This document shows positions 6,487 through 11,465 of a DNA stretch of 11,465 nt, piece by piece; positions within the stretch are counted from its first letter, which is position 1, and the number at the start of each line of letters is the position of its first letter. The translations under genes and the position numbers were made by a program. The stretch comes from Nitrospinota bacterium. GTDB taxonomy: Bacteria; Nitrospinota; Nitrospinia; UBA9942. The stretch lies in contig JACQEW010000366.1 in NCBI GenBank assembly GCA_016200365.1, positions 1 to 11,465 on the forward strand, in the 5' to 3' direction. The notes beneath the pieces were generated by a model. That model was given only the letters and a program-made list of their open reading frames with translations. It ran no database searches and was not told the DNA's origin.

Positions 6487-6926
6487 CTTTTACCGCCTTT
6501 CTTAATTTCCCTAATCAACGGGTGCAGGTGAAACTGCCCCTTGCTGTCCTTTATTGCAAGATAAAAATCTATAGCCCTCATTTTCTCCTGCTGGGTCAAG
6601 ACGGATTCGTCTTTCTGTAAAAGAAATTTATACATGGTTCTGGACATGGTCTCCTTCTCTTCGGAATACTGCTGCTCTATTGACTCATCAATGCTTATCC
6701 CTTTCAGCTTCACAAACAATAAAATGGTTTTTATATTTGTAAGAAAATCCCGAAGGGATAATGAATATGACCTTATTCTTTCGATATTTTGCGGAGTCAG
6801 AACTTTCTCATCGCCGAATATCTTTTTTAGCTCCTCGCCAATGTTTACATCCCCGATAAAGACAAAGGGTATTTTTGACGGCGGGTCAGGTATCTTATTT
6901 CTGAATTTATCAATATCCTTGTCCAT
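6483..6926 (-). CDS. Hypothetical protein, 147 aa
   Basis: I do not recognise this protein. It is soluble-looking, lysine- and isoleucine-rich, with no signal peptide or membrane span. Residues 1-30 include PDPPSKIPFVFIGDVNIG, followed by helical segments (about 45-75 and 85-145) with many charged residues, and it ends in a basic KKGGKR. Its ATG lies two bases from one octamer element, and its TAG stop is the first triplet of another (6386-6486), so its present C-terminus may be set by the repeat. No Shine-Dalgarno is visible. It lies in the same strand series as the PP-loop protein upstream and cysE downstream, which suggests co-transcription but not a function. Confidence 0.7.
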   Translation of the reverse strand: MDKDIDKFRNKIPDPPSKIPFVFIGDVNIGEELKKIFGDEKVLTPQNIERIRSYSLSLRDFLTNIKTILLFVKLKGISIDESIEQQYSEEKETMSRTMYKFLLQKDESVLTQQEKMRAIDFYLAIKDSKGQFHLHPLIREIKKGGKR

Positions 6927-6928
6927 AT

Positions 6929-7380
6929 ATAGTGTTGAGTAGTTGAGTAGTTGAGTAGTTAAGTGGTTAAGTTGTTTTTTTCTCCTTGAGATATTTTACA
7001 TATCCATTAAGAATCGCTAAAATTTCTTCTATATTAGCTTGCAGTTTTAAATATTCTTCATTGTTTATATATACACATTCCAAAGCAACTTCAATATGAT
7101 CTAATAATTCAAAAATTGAACCTCTGGATTGTCGGCAGAATCTTATATTATCCTGATAGTTATATCTACCATATCCCTCTGCAATATTTGCAGTAACTGA
7201 GCGAGAGGCTCTTATCATCTGGTCAACAAGTCTGTATTTTTCTTCATCAGGGAACTTTTTTACAAGATTAAAAATAAATATCCTTATCTCTTTCCCTTTT
7301 TTCCAGACATCTAAATTTCTAAAATCTGATTTCATTATTTCTAACTACTCAACTACTTAACCACTCAACCACTCAACTAT
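6929..7380. mobile_element. Four-helix-bundle gene cassette in inverted octamer arms
   Basis: The left arm runs from ATAG at 6929 to about 6975 (GTTGAGTA octamers). The right arm runs from about 7341 to CTAT at 7380 (ACTCAACC-type octamers). The arms are reverse complements at family level and have the same ATAG/CTAT ends as the gene-less palindromes. The only content is the S23/four-helix gene. The stop codons of this gene and of the upstream PP-loop gene both lie inside the arms. The structure looks like a small mobile unit with the protein encoded in the loop of a long potential stem. Confidence 0.6.
6967..7335 (-). CDS. Four-helix-bundle protein, S23 family (TIGR02436 type)
   Basis: A 122-residue protein with the family's signatures: FRNLDVWKKGKEI at 5-17, FPDEEKYRLVDQMIRAS at 28-44, SVTANIAEGYGR at 46-57, and RQSRGSIFELLDHI at 68-81. 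The family, first noticed as the protein encoded in intervening sequences inside some 23S rRNA genes, is a small helical bundle; its biochemical role is not settled, and related folds (Avd) assist diversity-generating retroelements. Here no rRNA or reverse transcriptase is adjacent. The ATG at 7335 follows the upstream octamer arm by a few bases, and the TAA stop lies within the downstream arm, so the gene is confined to the inverted-repeat cassette. No strong ribosome site is visible. Confidence 0.9.
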   Translation of the reverse strand: MKSDFRNLDVWKKGKEIRIFIFNLVKKFPDEEKYRLVDQMIRASRSVTANIAEGYGRYNYQDNIRFCRQSRGSIFELLDHIEVALECVYINNEEYLKLQANIEEILAILNGYVKYLKEKKTT

Positions 7381-8384
7381 ATCCTTATTTTCTCCAACAT
7401 CTCATCCTCGATTGCATTTACATAGACCGTATAAAAAGAGCCGTCAATCTTTTTTTTATAATTGACAGGAACATTTTCATCTTTTGGCGCATCGCTGTAT
7501 CGGACTGTAATCCGTGATGTAATGGGTATAAACTCATCCTTTGCCGTTCCCCTCATAACTACCACCGGACCATTATATCCCTCCACTGCAAATAAATAGT
7601 CTTCAGAGCCTGCCAATCTCTCCAGTCTTTCATTCTCATTGCTGTCCCTTCCAACGATTACCTTGCAGTCTTTATCAATCCTGAAATGTCTGCCAACCCT
7701 CAAAAACTTTGCATCGTTGACAGCAGGTATTTTCATGTTATCAATCAGGTCTTTCATCCTTTTGGCAAAATTGTATTCGGTCAGGAGGCATCCCCCCGAT
7801 GCACATGGATAATCATTTATCCCCATATCTTCGGCTAATTTTATCTGCCCCTTTCGCGACCTTCCTCTTAAATCGAGGAGGCGATCCCTGTCTACAATAC
7901 CCTTTTTTTCCGGAATGGTAGGCTCAAAATGCTTTGCCGAGAGAGGTCTCAAGATAAGCCCTTTTAATCCGCTGTCCCTCTCAATTATATTCATTGCATC
8001 CCTCCTCTGCGACATGGGGCGCTGCCCCAGAACCTCTCCGGTAAATATAAAGGATGCGCCTTCTTCCATCATAATATCCTTTGCCTTTTTAAACATCATT
8101 ACACGGCAGTCCAGACAGGGGTTGAGGTTTCTGCCATAACCATACTTGGGATTGGCAACCATAGAGATATATTCCTGTCCCATGTAAACAGACCTTATCT
8201 TAATACCGAACCTATCCGCCACCTTTACAGCCTGACTTTTGCATCCTGCATTCTTACTTGTGCAGGTGCAAAAAGGGCTGACAAAATTAAGGGTTATAAC
8301 CTCTATCCCTAAATCCAGCATCAGCCCGACAGCGAGGGTGCTGTCCAGCCCGCCCGATAAAAGACCTATCGCCTTCTTATTCAA
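7377..8384 (-). CDS. PP-loop ATPase, tRNA thiolation type (MnmA/ThiI-like)
   Basis: A 335-residue cytoplasmic protein with an N-type ATP-pyrophosphatase PP-loop, SGGLDS at 10-15, and an FTGEVLGQRPMSQ segment at 114-126, as in tRNA thiouridylases and ThiI-type enzymes. It is cysteine-rich: C39, C41, C48, C90-L-D-C93, C194, C199 and C240. The pairs C90/C93 and C194/C199 could carry persulfide or bind a metal or Fe-S cluster (inference). Its neighbours CysE and NifS provide cysteine and mobilised sulfur, which supports an RNA-thiolation role. I chose TTG 8384 because GGAGG lies five bases upstream; the longer frame to 8438 translates repeat sequence. The stop TAG comes from the octamer arm. The exact product, such as s4U or s2U, is uncertain. 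Confidence 0.8.
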   Translation of the reverse strand: MNKKAIGLLSGGLDSTLAVGLMLDLGIEVITLNFVSPFCTCTSKNAGCKSQAVKVADRFGIKIRSVYMGQEYISMVANPKYGYGRNLNPCLDCRVMMFKKAKDIMMEEGASFIFTGEVLGQRPMSQRRDAMNIIERDSGLKGLILRPLSAKHFEPTIPEKKGIVDRDRLLDLRGRSRKGQIKLAEDMGINDYPCASGGCLLTEYNFAKRMKDLIDNMKIPAVNDAKFLRVGRHFRIDKDCKVIVGRDSNENERLERLAGSEDYLFAVEGYNGPVVVMRGTAKDEFIPITSRITVRYSDAPKDENVPVNYKKKIDGSFYTVYVNAIEDEMLEKIRI

Positions 8385-8389
8385 AAAGA

Positions 8390-8394
8390 CCTCC
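8390..8394 (-). promoter_or_regulatory. Ribosome binding site setting a TTG start
   Basis: GGAGG on the minus strand, five bases before TTG 8384, one of the few clear Shine-Dalgarno sites in this window. It selects TTG over the longer in-frame ATG at 8438. Confidence 0.75.
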
Positions 8395-8414
8395 ACAATA
8401 AATAAACAATATTT

Positions 8415-8610
8415 ACCACAAAGACACAAAGAACACAAAGAAAAAAGGAGAAAAGGAGAAAAGGAGAAAATTCAAACAGGGATATACAGGATGAACAGGA
8501 TAAATATAAATCCTGAATATCCTGTGCATCCCTGTTAAATTAATTGTTTTTTCCCCTTTCCTCTTAATCTTTTTCTTTTGTTTCCTTTGTGATCTTTGTG
8601 CCTTTGTGGT
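8415..8610. repeat. Outer palindrome, ACCACAAAGACAC family
   Basis: The left arm ACCACAAAGACACAAAGAAC (from 8415) matches the reverse complement of the right arm, which ends CTTTGTGCCTTTGTGGT at 8610, over roughly 40 bases with a few mismatches. The left flank also contains three GGAGAAAA tandem copies (8447-8470). It fills the gap between the MinD-like and PP-loop genes and encloses a different palindrome at 8475-8536. Compared with 5566-5704, the arms are variants of one ACCAC...GACAC theme. Confidence 0.8.
8475..8536. repeat. Inner palindrome, AACAGGGATATACAGGAT family
   Basis: Two 27-base arms, starting AACAGGGATATACAGGAT (8475-8501) and ending GCATCCCTGTT (8510-8536), separated by eight A/T-rich bases. 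They match with about five substitutions. The arms share an internal CAGGAT unit. The palindrome sits in the loop of the outer ACCACAAAG palindrome. Confidence 0.85.
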
Positions 8611-8632
8611 GAAAGGATTTTATAATTTCCTT

Positions 8633-9628
8633 TCAACCATGGTAAGCCCCAAGGCATTCGCTGTTTTGAGGAGAAGCAGATTCACTCGACCTTTCCATAT
8701 AGAATTTAAGATTCGAGAGTTTGGAAACTATCTCTTTTACGCTTATGGAGGCTTTATCATAAGGAGCGCTGATAATAAAGGGCTTCATATTTGCAACGGA
8801 TTTTTTTACAACCTCGCTCTCAGGCACATACCCAAGGACTTCCACTTCTATCCCGAGATTTTTCTTTACAAGCATCTTTATATTTTCAGCGACATTTATG
8901 TCTCTGGCTCTCATTACCTTATTCACAATAAGCTTTGGACGGAAATTATTCACCACATTATCCATTGTATCCATGTATGCATCATCAAATTTACCAAGCC
9001 TATATTTCAAATTCCTCAAGTTGTGAATCCCAAATCTGTTATCCGGGAACTTCGACACTTCTATCAGCTCCCTTATTTCTCCATTATCCTTAAAGGAGTT
9101 TATAAGCCTTCTGTATACAGTCCCTTTTATATAACTGTATGTATTAATAACGGATGTAACTTCCGGCGTGGTTACAAGTATCCCGTTATCTGTAATATTG
9201 AAAAAATCTATGGCATTGTAGCTAACTCCTGGTGCAAGGTCCATAACAATATAATCTGCTGTCAGGCTTTTAATGTGATGTATCAGCTTTTGCTTCACCT
9301 GAAAAGGGATATTTGATATGCCCGGTATATCACCGGCGCCGCTGATGAATTTCAAATTCTTTACACCTGTATCTATAAGGACCGCCTTCAGAGGAAAGCC
9401 ATCAAAAATAAAATCCTTGAGTCCGAGAGGAGGGGACTTTATACCAAGTATGGCATGGAGATTCGCAGCCCCAAGGTCGGCATCCACAATAATCACCCTC
9501 TCACCCTCCAGGGCAAGACCAATTGCAATATTGGCGGCTATTATACTCTTCCCGACCCCTCCCTTTCCGCCGCCTACGGCAATTATCTCCGTATGAAAAT
9601 CATTATCACTAATATTGTATTTGAACAT
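8633..9628 (-). CDS. MinD/FleN-like ATPase (ParA/MinD family)
   Basis: A 331-residue deviant Walker-A ATPase. GGGKGGVGKS at 19-28 has the signature lysine K22 as well as K27. VDADLGAANLH at 48-58 is the switch I region, and YIVMDLAPG at 127-135 contains the Walker-B aspartate D131. VTTPEVTSVINTYSYIK and NKVMRARDINVAE fit the FleN/FlhG/MinD branch, whose members dimerise on ATP and position or count structures such as flagella, or act at the membrane. No flagellar or min genes are adjacent. No clear C-terminal membrane-targeting helix is seen; the tail ESASPQNSECLGAYHG looks disordered. The neighbour upstream is an acidic membrane protein separated by a nested palindrome. The start ATG 9628 lacks a good ribosome site. 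Confidence 0.85.
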   Translation of the reverse strand: MFKYNISDNDFHTEIIAVGGGKGGVGKSIIAANIAIGLALEGERVIIVDADLGAANLHAILGIKSPPLGLKDFIFDGFPLKAVLIDTGVKNLKFISGAGDIPGISNIPFQVKQKLIHHIKSLTADYIVMDLAPGVSYNAIDFFNITDNGILVTTPEVTSVINTYSYIKGTVYRRLINSFKDNGEIRELIEVSKFPDNRFGIHNLRNLKYRLGKFDDAYMDTMDNVVNNFRPKLIVNKVMRARDINVAENIKMLVKKNLGIEVEVLGYVPESEVVKKSVANMKPFIISAPYDKASISVKEIVSKLSNLKFYMERSSESASPQNSECLGAYHG

Positions 9629-9645
9629 TGTAAAAGTTACTACTC

Positions 9646-9828
9646 ACCACGGAGACACAGAGAAAGGAAAAAAGATTAAAAAAAGAGGCAAGAAGCAAGA
9701 GGTAAGATGCAAGAAACAAGCTGAAAGCTGAAAGCTGAAAGAAGTCCCCTTTGAGCCTTGAGCTTTGAGCTTTCTTGCTTCTTACTTCTTGCTTCTTTTT
9801 TTCTCTGTGCCCTCTGTGTCTCCGTGGT
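9646..9828. repeat. Triple nested palindrome, ACCACGGAGACAC family
   Basis: Layer one: ACCACGGAGACACAGAGAAA at 9646 and its complement ending TGTCTCCGTGGT at 9828. Layer two: GGCAAGAAGCAAGAGGTAAG (from about 9688) against CTTGCTTCTTACTTCTTGCT (about 9774-9795). Layer three: tandem GCTGAAA units (about 9719-9740) against TTGAGCTTTGAGCTTTC (about 9758-9774). The arms of successive layers abut. The apparent frames across it are translated repeat and not genes. Confidence 0.8.
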
Positions 9829-9841
9829 TTTTTGTACACTA

Positions 9842-11464
9842 TTAATCAATCAGCAGTAGTTTTTCCCACTCCTTAATCTGATCATCCGGCGACTTCTGTC
9901 CTTTTTCCGATTTAGACTCCTCCAGTATAATATCAGGGCTAAAATTTTCCTCCTTTAGCTCGACTCCGTTTATAATATCTCCTTCCTTTATATATTCAAT
10001 CTCCTCATTAAGATTCTGTTCCTTTGCCCCTCCTATATTTATTGTCCCATCTTCTGAAGGAATGGATAAATCAGTAATAACAGACCCAACAGTCATATCT
10101 AAATCCTTTGTCCCTGCAGGTGAAGTGGTAACATCTTCTGCAGGGATAGCAAGGTCTTCAAAGGTATCACCCTTTTCAAAATCCGAGAAATCTACAGCAT
10201 CTTCTTTGACATGAGATGTATCATCTTCAGTTGCAAATCCCTTAAAAGTTGAGTCTATGAGGGTTTCTTCAACATCTACATCGTGAGCTTGCCGAACCAA
10301 CCCGCCGTCTTCCGATCCGGCAGATTGAAAAGGAGCTGCCTGCAATTCGCTCACTGCTGCTTCTTCTACACCCTCTGTTTCGTCTTCAATAACGATTCCC
10401 TCAAGCACATCCTCTACATCGTGAGCTTGCCGAACCGACGGCTCTGCAATCTCCAATCCTTCAACAGGTTCAGGATGTGGTTCTTCTACCGGCAAATCTA
10501 ATGCCGACAAAACATCCTCCGCTGGCAGCAGTGTTTCTACTTCTTCTTTTATCTCCACATTAGATAATGTATCGGGGCTAAAAACCTGAGATACCTCTCC
10601 TGAGGGGTGGAGTGAAGTCGAAGCTAACTCCACCCCTCCTGTTTCGGATGGGGTTTCTTCAAAAAGGGCTTGCCCCTGAATGCTTCTATCAGGGGCTTGC
10701 TCAGTATCAGGTCTAAAGACCTGAGCTACCTCACTAACAGCGGGAACAGGCTCGGGAAGAGGCTCCTTCAATAATTTTTCCCCGCCATCGTCAGCCTCAA
10801 ACTTCAAGTCTATCGGAAAATCGAGGGGTTGAGGCGATTCACCTGCAGTCGAAACGGGCATCTCTGAAGCAGGTGTAAACAGTCCTTCGACAGGCTCAGG
10901 ATGGACTTCTATTTCTGCAGGACTAACACCTACACCTGTTTTCAATTCCCCCGACATGCCCCCCTCGCCAAAAAGCGCGCCTCCAGCGGTTAATTCTTCG
11001 TGAGATTCAATCTTTGTTCCTTCCGAAAATTCGAGAGGCGAAGCCGATTCTGTTTCAACTGCCTTTTCTTCCGGAGAAGGTAAAGGGCTTTCCTTTTTAC
11101 CTCTATCTCCCATCCTCTTTTTCTTTATCAAATATGCCGAGATAAGAGCAATGGCTGTAAGGATGGATATAACAATTGCAGATATAAGGGTATTTCTTTT
11201 TGAAAAGAGGCTGCTCCACCCCTCTACTCCTCCGCCGCCAGTGACTGTCTCTGGACCGCCTGATATTTCAGGCTTTCCACCCTCAACAGGTGCAGGCGGA
11301 GGCGGCTCGGTTATTGCCGCTATCGGTATCTTCTTTTTTTCCTCTTTTTCAACTCCCCCTTTCTCCCCCTCTTTAACCTCCCCTTTTTCCCCTCCTTCAG
11401 AAGGAGGGGAAAGGGGAGGTGGTTTAAAGGGGGGATAGGGGGGATTATAAAATATACCAACGAG
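9842..11464 (-). CDS. Acidic single-pass membrane protein, 5' end outside window
   Basis: The frame is open to the right edge (540 codons visible) with no ATG, GTG or TTG before TTG 11131, so the start lies outside the window. Visible residues 1-45 are Pro-, then Gly/Glu/Lys-rich; 46-90 include PPPPAP and a GGGG linker; residues 92-113 (LISAIVISILTAIALISAYLI) are a transmembrane helix followed by KKKR. The remaining roughly 425 residues are very acidic, low-complexity and probably disordered, ending EWEKLLLID. The basic KKKR suggests that this tail is cytoplasmic (inference). A start at 11131 would cut away the helix, so I reject it. Several tail segments, for example HPEPVEGL twice and VRQAHDV twice, are translated dispersed repeats. 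Function unknown; the next gene is a MinD-like ATPase. Confidence 0.75.
   Translation of the reverse strand, partial: LVGIFYNPPYPPFKPPPLSPPSEGGEKGEVKEGEKGGVEKEEKKKIPIAAITEPPPPAPVEGGKPEISGGPETVTGGGGVEGWSSLFSKRNTLISAIVISILTAIALISAYLIKKKRMGDRGKKESPLPSPEEKAVETESASPLEFSEGTKIESHEELTAGGALFGEGGMSGELKTGVGVSPAEIEVHPEPVEGLFTPASEMPVSTAGESPQPLDFPIDLKFEADDGGEKLLKEPLPEPVPAVSEVAQVFRPDTEQAPDRSIQGQALFEETPSETGGVELASTSLHPSGEVSQVFSPDTLSNVEIKEEVETLLPAEDVLSALDLPVEEPHPEPVEGLEIAEPSVRQAHDVEDVLEGIVIEDETEGVEEAAVSELQAAPFQSAGSEDGGLVRQAHDVDVEETLIDSTFKGFATEDDTSHVKEDAVDFSDFEKGDTFEDLAIPAEDVTTSPAGTKDLDMTVGSVITDLSIPSEDGTINIGGAKEQNLNEEIEYIKEGDIINGVELKEENFSPDIILEESKSEKGQKSPDDQIKEWEKLLLID
10275..10436. repeat. 24-bp direct repeat pair inside the acidic protein gene
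   Basis: Identical 24-base copies containing ATCGTGAGCTTGCCGAACC occupy 10275-10298 and 10413-10436, both read in the same frame as VRQAHDV. Such identity in otherwise diverged low-complexity sequence suggests insertion of a mobile repeat and not internal domain duplication. Confidence 0.8.
10569..10732. repeat. 29-bp repeat pair encoding QVFSPDT / QVFRPDT
   Basis: Copies at 10569-10597 and 10704-10732 differ at about four positions. The second contains the perfect palindrome TCAGGTCTAAAGACCTGA (10707-10724). They are read as EVSQVFSPDT and EVAQVFRPDT. Confidence 0.7.
10602..10638. repeat. Perfect 11-bp inverted repeat in coding sequence
   Basis: GAGGGGTGGAG (10602-10612) and CTCCACCCCTC (10628-10638) flank 15 bases. 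The hairpin lies between the two 29-bp repeat copies and is translated in frame (GGVELASTSLHPSGE). Confidence 0.8.
11376..11420. repeat. GC-rich palindrome in frame near the right edge
   Basis: ACCTCCCCTTTTTCCCCTCC plus TT (11376-11397) pairs with AAGGAGGGGAAAGGGGAGGT (11401-11420) around a CAG loop. Weaker pairing extends outward (CTTTAA against TTTAAAG). It is read through in the open frame of the acidic protein as a Pro-rich stretch followed by a Gly/Glu-rich stretch. Confidence 0.75.
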
Positions 11465-11465
11465 C

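Larger units (their letters stand above)
10457..10903. repeat. 21-bp repeat pair encoding HPEPVEG
   Basis: TCCTTCRACAGGYTCAGGAT followed by G occurs at 10457-10477 and 10883-10903 with two differences. Both copies are translated in the same frame as HPEPVEG on the minus strand. Confidence 0.75.

Noticed and set aside
8606..9316. Long plus-strand frame opposite the MinD-like gene
   Set aside because: It is an antisense shadow of a well-supported ATPase, with no domain of its own and no ribosome site.
9609..9839. Minus-strand 76-codon frame between the MinD-like and acidic protein genes
   Set aside because: It is entirely translated nested palindrome, low in complexity.

Overview
The window looks like a piece of a bacterial chromosome, probably from an uncultured diderm lineage. 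The evidence is an HD-GYP-type output protein, a MinD/FleN-type ATPase, a short EpsC-type serine acetyltransferase and intergenic spaces packed with dispersed palindromic repeats. I cannot name the phylum. Core genes are moderate in GC (28 of 60 bases in 7741-7800 are G or C), whereas one block is clearly AT-richer (18 of 60 in 2401-2460) and looks acquired.

Layout. On the plus strand: a C-terminal piece of a degenerate HD-GYP protein (1-771) and a Nudix hydrolase (899-1348). Bases 1353-4349 hold a restriction-modification island: a PD-(D/E)XK-like nuclease (3988 to 3074) and a gamma-class N6-adenine methyltransferase (3080 to 1566), with their own promoter, a broken small upstream ORF and an attC-like hairpin at one edge. 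The rest is one long minus-strand series: an acidic single-pass membrane protein entering from the right edge (11464 to 9842), a MinD-like ATPase (9628 to 8633), a cysteine-rich PP-loop tRNA-thiolation-type ATPase (8384 to 7377), an S23/four-helix-bundle protein (7335 to 6967), an unknown 147-residue protein (6926 to 6483), serine acetyltransferase CysE (6379 to 5738) and cysteine desulfurase NifS/IscS (5530 to 4346). CysE, NifS and the PP-loop protein form a coherent sulfur chain: serine activation for cysteine synthesis, sulfur release from cysteine, and probable RNA thiolation.

The most unusual content is between and inside the genes. One repeat family is built from degenerate octamers (TTRAGTDG), begins with ATAG and ends with CTAT. 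It occurs as plain palindromes (6386-6486 and the reconstructed 1353-1410 plus 4347-4349) and also as two inverted arms enclosing the four-helix-bundle gene (6929-7380). These elements supply the TAG stop codon of three genes and lie within a few bases of two start codons. The restriction-modification island sits inside one such element, bounded by 19-bp direct repeats. Other palindrome families are nested inside one another (5566-5704, 8415-8610, 9646-9828), and several short repeats, some palindromic, are translated in frame inside the acidic membrane protein. My main hypothesis is that the four-helix-bundle cassette is the autonomous or helper form of a small palindromic mobile element whose gene-less derivatives are scattered nearby, loosely comparable to S23-encoding intervening sequences of 23S rRNA and to REP/RAYT pairs.
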